Positions 14,377 through 23,503 of a stretch of DNA of 26,784 nt are shown here, piece after piece. A model generated the notes under the pieces. It ran no database searches and was not told the origin of the DNA. It saw only the letters and a program-made list of their open reading frames with translations. The DNA comes from Pseudodesulfovibrio sp. (lineage in GTDB: Bacteria > Desulfobacterota > Desulfovibrionia > Desulfovibrionales > Desulfovibrionaceae). The position numbers and the translations under genes were made by a program. Position 1 is the first letter of the stretch; each line of letters opens with the position of its first letter. The stretch is taken from the NCBI GenBank assembly GCA_022712815.1, contig JAFLJW010000218.1, positions 1 to 26,784 on the forward strand, given 5' to 3'.

Positions 14377-17300
14377 CTAATAACCCTGTACGACTGCATC
14401 AATAGTCGCACTGACAAAGTTACCATCGACATCCTTGGCCCTGACAAGCGGTCCAAGCTCGGAATCCTTGTCATAAACCTTGGCGAGATCGGCTGTGCCG
14501 CCATCGTCCTGAAGTGTGAGGGATACATTTTTAATCTTCCGGTAATCCTGGTTGATGGGCAATCTCGTACCTGCCGGATCGAGCGCTATATCATTAACGG
14601 ACTCGACAATATCGGGCGCATCGATAACACAACTCGCCTCAGAGATGATTCCCTGGTTGGCTCCACCCGCCAGAGACATCTTGAAGAAATGTGTCTGGGG
14701 TTGGATGGTGTGCAAGGCACCTGGCCAGTCGGTCCAATCCGACCGTCCATCCCACCAATCGGCATCGACGATGGCAGTCCATAGTTCGTTTGCTGGCTGG
14801 CTGGTCCACAGCAACCGCTGGGAGTCAGTGGCATAAAGAATCTTGAATCCATCACCCTGCACATCGGTCTCAAGGTACATATCCGCACCAAACATGCTTT
14901 CGTCTGGTGCGACGCGGAACTCGTAACTCAGGTTGGCAAACGTATCTGACCAGAAGTTGTTGTGATCAACGCCTGTCCAGGTCAGATTGGCGTCAACACC
15001 GGTCCACAATGGCGAACCTTCTGCCTTGATTACATCGTCGGCCACCATACCGCCCAAGATAGTCCCTTCAAAATCAGGGCTCATCTTGAACCGTTCCACC
15101 ACGTTAGTTTCAATGGGATCGCCCATGTCCTTGTAGAGAACTGAAGCAGGCTCACTTTTCAAGCCACTGGTATCCATGGCCTTGATCATGAAGGTCATAG
15201 GCCCGTGGAAGCCGGACACATCAAACTCGTTAGCCGTAACCAGGCCACCATGTACTTCACTGCCACGCTCCCATACGGAATCCTGACCGAAGTTATAGCG
15301 AAGCTTGAAGCCTGCCAGATCAAGAGGTGCATTGGGATAACTCCAAACGAGTCTGCCATTGATCATGAACAAAGTCGGCACGACCGGCGGTGGCGTGGTT
15401 TTACCCACAACCATGTGACTGGTTACGAGAGTCCAATCAGACGTCAAGCCGCCTCTGGATACGGAGCGCAAACGGATATCGTATGTCTCTCCGTCCTCGA
15501 CACCAGTAACGGCTATGGTGCCGCTATCGGCAGGCACGTCTGGAATGGTAATCCAGTTGCCGTCTTTGGGACGATAATGCACCTGGTAATATTCAGTGCC
15601 AAGATCTCCGGACGCGGTAGAAACGGTCAGCAATATACGAGTCTGAAGAGTGCCGTTTTGCAACCGCATGAGGACAGTCTCATCGGACAGGGCCGAGTAA
15701 ACCACGGGCTTGCCGGGTTTCCGTTTGCTCTCGGAGATACGGCTGATGTTGGACTCGAAGGCCGGGATGGTACCTTGGTCAGCATTGAAAACTTCCGGAG
15801 CATAATGACGAAGCGTCATCTTAGCCGTGTAGTCGGCGTTGGCATCGATCTTTGTGATGATGCAATCCTCGGCTTCCTTACCGGACTCGCCGTACCAGAT
15901 CAGCTCGCCGCCCTCCGGGGCCGCTGTGGCCGGGATGGGATCGACAAAGGTCAGCACCGAATAATCGCCTGCCGTATTGGACAGAGTGGCGGTCACGTTC
16001 TCACCAGTCATGAGCTGAATGCCGCAACTGTATGTCTTGCCGTCTTCAACGATCCATTCGGAATCAATTTCGACAGCAGTGACACGTTCCTGCGCATCTT
16101 TCTGGATCGGATCGTATGCATCCTGCTCGCCGTTTTCGAAACGAGTTGCAGCGTTACGGATACGAGCCGCACCGAGCCCGATAAGAATCACATCATGGAC
16201 CAGCTTGACGCGATCACCCCGAGTACAGCGCAGGTTCTCAATATCAGCGTTCAGATTAAAGGTCTCTGGCCTCAATTCCGCATCAGCATAGTGGAAGCGC
16301 CCTTGTCTCCAGACCTGATCCGGGTCGGTAACACCCCAAAAGTCGAGATCTTCGAAAACCTCGGCATTGGTTTCATCATACCCATTTGCATAAACAAAAC
16401 GCTCATCCTGCTGATAGTCCTCGGCTGCGTTGACAAAACGGCAACGCAAGGCGTGAGGCTTATCCGGGAAGGACTTGCTGCCCTCAAAACCCCAGGAGTT
16501 GCGCGGAGTAAAGGTCTGCACGGCAACTGATTTCTCATTGTCCACACAAACGGAATAGAGATTATCCCGCATGGAACGGCTTGCCCGTCCGACACTGGCG
16601 ATATCGTGCAAAATCTGCCAAACCGTTGTCGTATAGTCACAAATGGCGTTGATATGTAGATTATTGTCTTCGCAGAACTGCGCCCATTCCTGAATTCGAT
16701 CCATATCGAAACGACTGTCAGGGACAGGCCGTTTGTTTGCCGGACCACGAAGAGCATTGACATACGCCCAAGCCGGGTTGTCCGACAATTGCATAACAAA
16801 CTGCTTGGTCTCGGCATTCCAAACGGGCAAGTATGCCTCACCCTCGAAGTTAAACTCATCCAACATGCCATTGAGCTGACCATTGGCCCGGATACGGATA
16901 TCGATCTGCGCCATGGGCGGCAGGTAGTCACGATCAATTCCGGGACGAGCTGTAATAGTTCGAATTGCGGATAATGCAGTGACATCAATGACATAACCAG
17001 TTTCATCATCAGTGGTGGAGCGCTGCCAGCGAACGTCGTACTGACCGCGCTCCACCGTTGCCCGGAAGGAGCGGGCAATTCGAGAAAGATGCTTGCCCGA
17101 AATGGACACTGTACCACCGGATGCGTCCGGGAAATCCTGCCAGCCCCTGTCTTCAGAAGCCACATAGTTAGTTGCCTCAGTATCGGAATACTCGGCATCA
17201 GAATTGACAATGGCATACTGTGCCTTGAATTGAACCGTTGTGGACGCCCGGTTACCACTACTTTTTTCGATTTCGTAAAGACCACTAGGGCAGGTCATGT

Positions 17301-18204
17301 CAAAGACGATCTCGTCGGCATCCGGGTTGGTTCGGCGTTGAACCCAACCAGAATCCTGACGCAGGTCGATACTCAGAGACTCCTGATGGATGTCTTGCCC
17401 ATCAGCATAAAGGGTGGGAACAGTATCTGTTGTCCAACCTTCAATGACCTGGATCTCCACGTCTTCAAACTGATCGAGAGGAGTATCACCGATTCGCATA
17501 TCGGAGATTTTCATTGGACCATACATGGCGAACCGCTGACGGAGATATGTATCGTCACCCGCGAGTTCGGTGTACGGCTCGGCAGCATGCGGCGGATAAA
17601 TGCGATATTTACCACCGATCATCTGCGGCACTGCACCATACCTATTGGCCTTGTTCGAGCTGCCAGTTAGTGAATAGGTTGGATTAGTCGCCTCATTACC
17701 TCCCCCGCCAAGGGACGCCGTTTTTGGCATCGGCGGCGGTGCAATGGCATTGACGATCATAGAGCCGACCATACCAACCGCAGAGCTCAGTCCTGCACTA
17801 ACAGCCGCAATACCGGCAGCGTTCGTTGCGGCCATACCAAACATCCCCTGAGCCAACATTGGCCCCAGAACTGCGCCAGCATACGCAGCAACAACAATAA
17901 CCGCGATCATCAAAATCATCCGGACAGGACTCTTCCCTCCACCGCCGCCACCTGAAGGCAGAACTCGGACACCGATGGTATCGCCCGGAATGGGGGTAAA
18001 GGTCAGACACTCATCCTGAGTCAAATCAATGGCTTGATCAGGGCGCTCAATCGTTATTACTGCATTGGTCGCTGGATCGAGTACGTATTCATACCCACCT
18101 TTGCGCAACACATCAGCCACGGTGCCGCCAAATTCCGTAACGGAATTCTCCACATGCGTTCGCAGTGGATGGGGGCAAACGGAAAGTTGCATATTCTTAT
18201 TCAT
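14377..18204 (-). CDS. Central tail hub / host-specificity protein, J-like with fused I-like N-terminus (1275 aa)
   Basis: Forms the distal tail hub, to which fibres attach. Residues 1-92 form a beta-grasp-like part (FGGTVADVLRKGGYEYVLDP). A GGGGGGK linker follows, then a long hydrophobic, Ala/Gly-rich segment (about 100-165, MILMIAVIVVAAYAGAVLG). Together these resemble the lambda tail assembly protein I joined to the N-terminus of J. From about 190 to 820 comes the J/TipAttachment core (RYGAVPQMIGGKYRIYPPHA, DLRQDSGW, LRGPANKRPVPDSRFD, FCEDNNLHINAICD). From about 828 there are two fibronectin-III-like domains (YYQVHYRPKDGNW, DLAGFKLRYNFG) and a C-terminal part ending in VQGY. The start is ATG at 18204 (8-base overlap with the peptidase gene, GGGAG upstream) rather than a TTG six codons earlier. 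Size and order match lambda-like phages. Confidence 0.93.
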   Translation of the reverse strand: MNKNMQLSVCPHPLRTHVENSVTEFGGTVADVLRKGGYEYVLDPATNAVITIERPDQAIDLTQDECLTFTPIPGDTIGVRVLPSGGGGGGKSPVRMILMIAVIVVAAYAGAVLGPMLAQGMFGMAATNAAGIAAVSAGLSSAVGMVGSMIVNAIAPPPMPKTASLGGGGNEATNPTYSLTGSSNKANRYGAVPQMIGGKYRIYPPHAAEPYTELAGDDTYLRQRFAMYGPMKISDMRIGDTPLDQFEDVEIQVIEGWTTDTVPTLYADGQDIHQESLSIDLRQDSGWVQRRTNPDADEIVFDMTCPSGLYEIEKSSGNRASTTVQFKAQYAIVNSDAEYSDTEATNYVASEDRGWQDFPDASGGTVSISGKHLSRIARSFRATVERGQYDVRWQRSTTDDETGYVIDVTALSAIRTITARPGIDRDYLPPMAQIDIRIRANGQLNGMLDEFNFEGEAYLPVWNAETKQFVMQLSDNPAWAYVNALRGPANKRPVPDSRFDMDRIQEWAQFCEDNNLHINAICDYTTTVWQILHDIASVGRASRSMRDNLYSVCVDNEKSVAVQTFTPRNSWGFEGSKSFPDKPHALRCRFVNAAEDYQQDERFVYANGYDETNAEVFEDLDFWGVTDPDQVWRQGRFHYADAELRPETFNLNADIENLRCTRGDRVKLVHDVILIGLGAARIRNAATRFENGEQDAYDPIQKDAQERVTAVEIDSEWIVEDGKTYSCGIQLMTGENVTATLSNTAGDYSVLTFVDPIPATAAPEGGELIWYGESGKEAEDCIITKIDANADYTAKMTLRHYAPEVFNADQGTIPAFESNISRISESKRKPGKPVVYSALSDETVLMRLQNGTLQTRILLTVSTASGDLGTEYYQVHYRPKDGNWITIPDVPADSGTIAVTGVEDGETYDIRLRSVSRGGLTSDWTLVTSHMVVGKTTPPPVVPTLFMINGRLVWSYPNAPLDLAGFKLRYNFGQDSVWERGSEVHGGLVTANEFDVSGFHGPMTFMIKAMDTSGLKSEPASVLYKDMGDPIETNVVERFKMSPDFEGTILGGMVADDVIKAEGSPLWTGVDANLTWTGVDHNNFWSDTFANLSYEFRVAPDESMFGADMYLETDVQGDGFKILYATDSQRLLWTSQPANELWTAIVDADWWDGRSDWTDWPGALHTIQPQTHFFKMSLAGGANQGIISEASCVIDAPDIVESVNDIALDPAGTRLPINQDYRKIKNVSLTLQDDGGTADLAKVYDKDSELGPLVRAKDVDGNFVSATIDAVVQGY

Positions 18205-18613
18205 GGCGAAACACTCCCACAATTCTATTTTTCCAAATCAGGCTATCGTATCGTTCCAGACAAGAGTCACTGCCTTGCTCGACATGAAGCATCCAGCCAG
18301 GGTCCACAACTACACCAAAGTGAATCGGACCTCCGTTGCGCAGCCAAACCACGTCGAAACACTCAACGGATTCGTCAACCATTAATCTCCGCCAATCAAT
18401 GGCAGCCTTATCGTAATCTTCAATGGCTTTGGATAAAACGCGCCGATCACACCCTTGATGAAATTTGAGATGTTCCAGAAGCGGCAATTCTATGGCCGCC
18501 TCCTTCTCAAGAACCAGCCGAGCCAGTCCCCAACAATCCAAACCGCCTTCGAGATTCCTGCCGTGGTCCCTGTACTGGATGCCCACGTATTGCTCAGTCC
18601 ACTGGGGCAACAT
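18197..18613 (-). CDS. Tail tip NlpC/P60-type peptidase, K-like (138 aa)
   Basis: Cysteine peptidase of the tail tip, expected to cleave peptidoglycan peptides during penetration or to act in tip assembly. The catalytic Cys lies in LEGGLDCWGLARLVLE and the catalytic His in GGPIHFGVVVD; a polar third position is probably in MLHVEQGS. The Mov34/JAB half found in lambda K is missing, so this is the short, NlpC-only form. I chose ATG at 18613, sharing its A with the TGA of the preceding gene (TGATG), which indicates translational coupling. The frame is open a further 25 codons upstream, but that part only overlaps the previous gene. Position between an L-like gene and the hub is exactly that of K. 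Confidence 0.88.
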   Translation of the reverse strand: MLPQWTEQYVGIQYRDHGRNLEGGLDCWGLARLVLEKEAAIELPLLEHLKFHQGCDRRVLSKAIEDYDKAAIDWRRLMVDESVECFDVVWLRNGGPIHFGVVVDPGWMLHVEQGSDSCLERYDSLIWKNRIVGVFRHE

Positions 18614-19083
18614 CAGAACAACCCGGGGAAGTTGGCGGGAGCATAGTCGTGAGCCGGATATTTTTGGTTCATAAAATCCTCCCAACACAGCTTGCCCGTA
18701 ACAGTGGTCGAGTTGTAATCTGCTGAACGCAGAGTCATATCGAATGGACCAGCTTCAATCTGATCAGGTGTGCTGGCCATAACTACAAAATGCGACACTG
18801 TTGGCGGAGATGATATCTCGCGCAGAGTTTCCACTATCTGCCGATCCACGTTATCGATGGTCAGCGAGATTTCTGATACTGACTCAGAATCGTCGTCAGG
18901 GAGATCAATCTGAAACGGGAATCCAAGATACTCTTCACCGTTATGGACCAGCTTTTTTCGGCTGTTCACAAAGCACAAAGATATGGGTAATTCGGGATGC
19001 TCAATGCGCAGGCAGGACAGGAAAACCTCGTCCGTCTCCTGACTCAGCATCGCGTTTACCGCAGTTGAAGATTGTTGTCTCAC
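18613..19083 (-). CDS. Minor tail tip protein, DUF1833 / L-like (156 aa)
   Basis: Tail tip component in the place of lambda L. The sequence follows the DUF1833 pattern: FLSCLRIEHPELPISLCFVN, then EEYLGFPFQIDLPDDDSES, ISLTIDNVDRQIVETLREI and a C-terminal TLRSADYNSTTVTGKLCWEDF followed by YAPANFPGLF. Several family members carry an iron-sulphur cluster, and lambda L does, but here only two Cys (SLCFV, KLCWE) are seen, so metal binding is uncertain. The GTG start at 19083 overlaps the previous stop in GTGA, showing tight coupling with the M-like gene. Confidence 0.85.
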   Translation of the reverse strand: MRQQSSTAVNAMLSQETDEVFLSCLRIEHPELPISLCFVNSRKKLVHNGEEYLGFPFQIDLPDDDSESVSEISLTIDNVDRQIVETLREISSPPTVSHFVVMASTPDQIEAGPFDMTLRSADYNSTTVTGKLCWEDFMNQKYPAHDYAPANFPGLF

Positions 19084-19436
19084 GGCTGCACCTCCAGTTT
19101 GTAGGTGGCGGAAAACAAGGCGTTACCCATTGGGGAGATGGAAGGAGGTTCAGTAAATCGCATTTCGCATGACTCCTGGGTTACGGGGTGCACCCAATCA
19201 AATGCCTTTGCACCGTCCTGAATGGTCTCTCGAAAAAAGAGCACCAGAATGCCGCGCTGATCCCGAGTCAGTATCTGCTGACACTGGAGATCTGTAGTGG
19301 CGGCCACATCTTTGCGGCGGACCTTGTTCGGGCCAACATCCATCTTGCCTTTAATGAGGTTGTTGGGAAGTTTCTCTTGAAAACCTTGAGTCTGAATATG
19401 TTGAGGAAGGCCGGTCGGCCATACTGTGTCTGCCAT
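19080..19436 (-). CDS. Minor tail protein, M-like (118 aa)
   Basis: Links the end of the tape measure and tube to the tip. The sequence has the layout of M-like distal tail proteins: WPTGLPQHIQTQGF at the start, MDVGPNKVRRKDVAATTD, a DQRGILVLFFRETIQDGAKAF strand-helix, WVHPVTQESCEMRF, and a final strand NALFSATYKLEV. The start ATG at 19436 lies one base after the tape-measure stop with GGGG upstream. Position and size agree with M; sequence recognition alone is moderate. Confidence 0.8.
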   Translation of the reverse strand: MADTVWPTGLPQHIQTQGFQEKLPNNLIKGKMDVGPNKVRRKDVAATTDLQCQQILTRDQRGILVLFFRETIQDGAKAFDWVHPVTQESCEMRFTEPPSISPMGNALFSATYKLEVQP

Positions 19437-19437
19437 G

Positions 19438-21615
19438 TTAGTACCCCTTTCTGGACAGGCCGTAGGCCTGGTTCATGGACATGTCGAACTGTCCGGATTG
19501 AATGCCTTTTTTCACGACATCGCCGACAAACATGCGAATCTGTTTCTGTCCGCCAGGGCCTGATTCTTCCTGAGTTTGGACTTTTTCGTTGGAATGATTT
19601 TCGACGATGACAGGAACGCTGACATTGACACCGCCGCTCATACGACCGGCAACATTTTTCTGCTGCGCCGCATTGAGGATGAGCTCGCCGTCCTTGGCGA
19701 TGATGGGCCGCTCACCAGGACCAAGCCAGCCGCCGGAGTGGAATTTGGGTGCGTTGGCAAATAGGGATGCGGGGGCATATCGCGTTGTTGCAATATTTCC
19801 TACAATGCCGCCATCATGCGCCTGCATAGTGAGACCCGATCCAGACGGTGAGCTAGGCCCACCTCCGCCACCACCGCCAGATGACACAGGAGCTGAATAC
19901 CCAAAATATCCGCCAATAGCTGAAGTCGCTATATTGAGAAGTCCATCAAGAAAACCGCCGCCACCGCCAGAACTAAAACTTGACAGACTGCTCATGTAGC
20001 CTTGGAGCTGCCCAAAGAATCCTTGGAGGGGATTGTTAGCGGAGAGATTCAGAAGTTTATTGGCGAAAGTATCAATGGAGAAATTACCTTGATTGAACAC
20101 GGACAGAACATCTTTCTGCCAACCACCAAAAATCTTGGATACAGAGGTATTCAGGAAATCAAATTTATTGGTCCAGCTATCAATTCCCCCCGTAAACAGA
20201 TCGGACAAGCCCATGCCGGGAAGCCCCTCGCCGCCAAAGAGGCCGCCAAGCATTTTCCCGAAGGGATTATTCTGCATGACCCCATCGAGCTTGCCGAAAA
20301 ATCCGTCCAGAGAAATCCCGCCATCCTTGAAGATGGAGGACAGGTCCAGTCCCATGTCTTTAAAGATAGATTTTGCGGAATCACCGAGCTGATCGAAGTC
20401 GCCGATCAAATCTTTGACACCGCCGTTCAGTAGTTTGGAGAGGTCGAAGTCGGAACCGCCGCCCATTCCGGGAATGCCGCCAAGTGGGCCTTCCATGGGC
20501 ATGATATTGGAAACCAAGGGACTGCCCTTGCCTTTGCCAAGGGACAATCCACGGGTAATCGCATCGCCATCGAGTGCGCCCGCTTCTTTATTCAAGCTAG
20601 TTGGTTGGGTTTCTGTGGGAGCGTCTTTCTTCTCGCTACAATCACACTCGCAGTTGAAGGCAATATCTTCGATATTTTTCCCACCGAAGGGGCACGAATT
20701 ATTATTCTCGGCCATCACTTTAGCGACTGCTTTTTCCGCAACTTCAGCAGTCACTTTCTCTTTTTCAACAGAAGGAGGGGTATGAACAAAAGAAGCCCCC
20801 TCCTTCTTCAGAGCATTCTTGGTCAACCAATGATCTTGCTCAGCGTAGTCTTTAATATCAGCTTTTACTCTAGCGATATTTTTTTCAATACCGTCCAAAC
20901 TTGCCTGAATCCATTTCTTATCTTCAGTCCGATGTTCAGGGGTATTATCAAAACGTCTTATTTCTCTTATTTTCGCAGCTTCAAGCTTTGCCAGTTCTTC
21001 ATTTTTAGGTAACTTATGATTTCCAATTTTAGTGGGCACGGCCGTTGAAAGAATGTTGAAAAGGCCATGCCACTGCTCCAAGACAAAACCTTCAATGCCA
21101 CCCATTGATTTTGCTGCATTCCCTCCTACATTGGAATCAATAGCTCCAAGGATTGAATCTTTATAGCTCCATGAATTTTGCCCTTTCAAGGGTGCAATTT
21201 TTTTAAATTGCTTCCTTTTAATAGCTCCCATCTTCGTTATTTCTTCAAGAGCAGCTTCATCTCCATTAAGAGCATCGCCGATGGTACTGCCAACCTCTGT
21301 GATATCACCACCCTTTGTTGCAGTTATATTGATTGCTCCAATCAGAGATTTAATAAGCCTTTCTCTCGTATTAACTCCCTTGAGGATGAGAGCATTTATT
21401 GCTTTTATGGATTCAACTCGGCTATACCCTGTAATCTTCTCAAGGTTCCTTGCAACACTTCTTATCTCATCAAGAGACATCTCCCCGCCCTGCCCTCTCT
21501 CAAGCATGGCTTGTGTGATAAGAAGCTGCTTTTCCATACTTGCAGTCTTCTTTATTGTTTCGACAACAGCACTTTCAGCTCCTTGCATGAGCTTATCTGC
21601 AATGTATCCAGCCAT
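19438..21615 (-). CDS. Tape measure protein (725 aa)
   Basis: Sets tail length and occupies the tube lumen. The N-terminal third is helical with charged repeats (AMLERGQGGEMSLDEIRSVA, AALEEITKMGAIKRKQFKKI). Around residues 306-327 lies a small cysteine cluster (SCPFGGKN, NCECDC), unusual for the family. The middle has Gly/Leu/Phe-rich amphipathic repeats (GLDLSSIFKDGGISLDGFFG, FLNTSVSKIFGGWQ). The C-terminus carries the tape-measure signature: AHDGGIVGN, then KFHSGGWLGPGERPIIAKDG with LILNAAQQ. The start ATG at 21615 follows TAGGAG by seven bases. With roughly 1.5 angstrom per residue the tail would be about 110 nm, in the range of lambda-like tails. The DNA for the first third is clearly AT-richer than the rest, suggesting a chimeric origin. 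Confidence 0.92.
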   Translation of the reverse strand: MAGYIADKLMQGAESAVVETIKKTASMEKQLLITQAMLERGQGGEMSLDEIRSVARNLEKITGYSRVESIKAINALILKGVNTRERLIKSLIGAINITATKGGDITEVGSTIGDALNGDEAALEEITKMGAIKRKQFKKIAPLKGQNSWSYKDSILGAIDSNVGGNAAKSMGGIEGFVLEQWHGLFNILSTAVPTKIGNHKLPKNEELAKLEAAKIREIRRFDNTPEHRTEDKKWIQASLDGIEKNIARVKADIKDYAEQDHWLTKNALKKEGASFVHTPPSVEKEKVTAEVAEKAVAKVMAENNNSCPFGGKNIEDIAFNCECDCSEKKDAPTETQPTSLNKEAGALDGDAITRGLSLGKGKGSPLVSNIMPMEGPLGGIPGMGGGSDFDLSKLLNGGVKDLIGDFDQLGDSAKSIFKDMGLDLSSIFKDGGISLDGFFGKLDGVMQNNPFGKMLGGLFGGEGLPGMGLSDLFTGGIDSWTNKFDFLNTSVSKIFGGWQKDVLSVFNQGNFSIDTFANKLLNLSANNPLQGFFGQLQGYMSSLSSFSSGGGGGFLDGLLNIATSAIGGYFGYSAPVSSGGGGGGGPSSPSGSGLTMQAHDGGIVGNIATTRYAPASLFANAPKFHSGGWLGPGERPIIAKDGELILNAAQQKNVAGRMSGGVNVSVPVIVENHSNEKVQTQEESGPGGQKQIRMFVGDVVKKGIQSGQFDMSMNQAYGLSRKGY

Positions 21616-21624
21616 ATCATTCTC

Positions 21625-21937
21625 CTAGTCCGGGCACGTACTACAAACGACTTCCAGCGCGTTGCCGAAGGTGGCCCTGCACTCTTCGACACTTTCTCCG
21701 CCGCAATATTCACCCACTGTCTGGTCTTTTTTTGTTTCCTCTTTGCGCCACTCGACGCCGAGAGCGCTCAGGATCGCTTCCTGAAAAATCTCTTCCCGAT
21801 GGCGGGCCTCTAAGTAGAGGCCCGCTTCGGCGTAACCGCAGTTCCAAAGGACCTTGTCACGTTTGAGGATGTCGCCTCCGGTCAGGAGGCAGACGTGTCG
21901 GTCGATGGTTTCTCGTCCTTCTCCCCAGGACCGGGGG
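21625..21937 (-). CDS. T-like -1 frame extension of tail chaperone G (frameshift product)
   Basis: A frame of about 86 residues beyond the chaperone stop, read -1 relative to it, and open back into the chaperone gene. It has no ATG, GTG or TTG near its beginning. It reads VCLLTGGDILKRDKVLWNCG, then LYLEARHREEIFQEAILSAL, a helical, charged chaperone-like stretch, and ends with four Cys (EYCGGESVEECR, EVVCSTCPD). Size, position between chaperone and tape measure, and the lack of a start are those of lambda G/GT. A candidate slip site is the C5 run at 21933-21937 (codons GCC CCC GGT), where a Pro tRNA could re-pair after a -1 step; the canonical GGGAAAG is absent. The frame is certain; the slip site is inferred. 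Confidence 0.65.
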
Positions 21938-22325
21938 CCGCTTTCGCCGCCCGGTCCGTCATGATCATCCCGCCCAGAACAAGCATTGTTTGTCCCGCAC
22001 TTTTGATCTTGCCGGGATCGAAGCCCGGCTGACTGAAAAAACTCTCGATCACCTCAAAGGGAATCTGGCCGTCAGCGGCCCAGTCGATATCTCGCGCTAT
22101 GGCGTCCATGTCCCGGTCTGCTGGGTGAGTTCCCTGCGGAGTCAAAAAACCCGCAACGAACTCACCCGTTCGATCGGCAAGGACAGCGCGCAGATCATCT
22201 ACCGTTTCGACTTCGCTTCCGGCTTCGTCACAAAACAAATTTACATGTCTGAGTACCCCGAATACGGGGGGGAGCAGTTCGTAAACGGTACCGTTGATCT
22301 CATAGGTATTGCGCTGATCGGCCAC
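21882..22325 (-). CDS. Tail assembly chaperone, G-like (147 aa)
   Basis: Expected to bind the tape measure protein before the tube polymerises around it. The sequence shows a compact domain (NTYEINGTVYELLPPVFGVL, then ETVDDLRAVLADRTGEFVAG) and a flexible, charged C-terminus (PGPGEKDEKPSTDTSAS), as in G-type chaperones. The GTG start at 22325 follows AGGAGG well placed. It sits between the tube gene and the start-less extension leading to the tape measure. Assignment rests mainly on position, size and the second open frame. Confidence 0.78.
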   Translation of the reverse strand: MADQRNTYEINGTVYELLPPVFGVLRHVNLFCDEAGSEVETVDDLRAVLADRTGEFVAGFLTPQGTHPADRDMDAIARDIDWAADGQIPFEVIESFFSQPGFDPGKIKSAGQTMLVLGGMIMTDRAAKAAPGPGEKDEKPSTDTSAS

Positions 22326-22337
22326 GATTAATTCCTC

Positions 22338-23495
22338 CTAGAAGTAGATGAGGCGGAGTTCGTCGTCGCCCGCCACATCTTTTTTGAGTTCAAAGTTCAG
22401 AGTATTCGCCATCACGCCTTCACGGTCTGCATAGGCGGGAGCGGTGTACTGGATTTTGGGAGCTTCGATGTAGATACGGTTACCGGCTGCGGAACCGACT
22501 ACGCAGGACAGCATGGCCATGTTGCCGGACTTCCATTCCTGCCAGGGGTTGAAGTTATCCAGGCTGTCGGACTTGGGATTGACGGTACCAGTAGGCTGGC
22601 GGCCGGAAATCATGTAACCGGCAAGGCCGTCGGCAGCGTTCATATCCTCGTCTTTGATCATCTTGTTGGCCATGGCCAGAGTGACTTCATTGACGCCCAT
22701 GGGGGTGTAGGTGCCCATAGTCAAAGCCATCTCTACAGCCAAAGGAGGCAGCGCAGTGTTCAGAGTCGGGGTAGGCATTGCTTCCTCGACTGGAACTGCG
22801 AATCGACCCTGCTGAGTGAAAGAGATGGAGCCAGGCTGGCCCACGGGGATAGCCATGGAGAAATCAGCACGGCAGCCGGTCAGCACGTGCTTGTGGCCGT
22901 CCATGTAGTAAATGGAAGTCATGGTCTTCATGGCATCGGGATCGGACATGGGCATGTACTGGTAACCAGTGACCGGAGTAGCGGTAGTAGACACGGTTGC
23001 AGCAGAAGTGCCGCCGGTCAGAGCTTCAGCCGCGCCAAAGTCACCAGTGACGGCCTCAACAAGCAGAGTGCCGGACAGTTCAGCGACAACGGTACCGGTA
23101 GCGGAAGAAGTGCCGCCGGTAACAATCTCGCCGCGCTCAAAGGCACCTGTGACAGAACCAATGGCAAGAGAGATAATGTCAGTACGAGCCATGGCGCAGG
23201 ACTGCAGCAGGGCATCATAATCAGGCATGCTGACTGCATCGCCGGAAATGCCGCCACCACGCAGTTCTACGCGGCGCTCAAGTTTACTGGCGAGCTTGCT
23301 GATGGCATGCGCTTCCAGGGACAGGGTCGAGGACAGGCGGTCATTATTAATGACCTCACCCTCGGAGGTGATGGTTGCACCGGAGAGAGCCAGACAAGCG
23401 TCTGCTTCCGGGATTGGGTTGGAATTCTGACCTGCGACAGCCTCAATTTTGTCGAGGAACACCTGACGCTTGGTCAATTTCTGGGAAAAAGCCAT
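22338..23495 (-). CDS. Tail tube (major tail) protein with repeat insertion (385 aa)
   Basis: Polymerises to form the tail tube. It is longer than lambda V (246 aa). The N-terminal part (FSQKLTKRQVFLDKIEAVAG, PIPEADACLALSGATI, LERRVELRGGGISGDAVSMP) and the C-terminal part (EVTLAMANKMIKDEDMNAAD, WQEWKSGNMAMLSC, NTLNFELKKDVAGDDELRLI) look like Phage_tube proteins. Between about residues 125 and 175 lies an insertion with two units of the pattern F-x-x-G-E-x-x-T-G-G-T-S (FERGEIVTGGTSS and FGAAEALTGGTSA), a beta-rich repeat also seen in other phage structural proteins, probably displayed on the tube surface. The ATG at 23495 follows AGGAGG. Abundant, even codon use fits a major structural protein. 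Confidence 0.87.
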   Translation of the reverse strand: MAFSQKLTKRQVFLDKIEAVAGQNSNPIPEADACLALSGATITSEGEVINNDRLSSTLSLEAHAISKLASKLERRVELRGGGISGDAVSMPDYDALLQSCAMARTDIISLAIGSVTGAFERGEIVTGGTSSATGTVVAELSGTLLVEAVTGDFGAAEALTGGTSAATVSTTATPVTGYQYMPMSDPDAMKTMTSIYYMDGHKHVLTGCRADFSMAIPVGQPGSISFTQQGRFAVPVEEAMPTPTLNTALPPLAVEMALTMGTYTPMGVNEVTLAMANKMIKDEDMNAADGLAGYMISGRQPTGTVNPKSDSLDNFNPWQEWKSGNMAMLSCVVGSAAGNRIYIEAPKIQYTAPAYADREGVMANTLNFELKKDVAGDDELRLIYF

Positions 23496-23503
23496 AAAGC
23501 CTC

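Noticed and set aside
15205..16530. 441-codon plus-strand frame opposite the hub gene
   Set aside because: It is the reverse-strand shadow of the J-like gene, whose protein has clear motifs; the shadow translation has none and no ribosome site.
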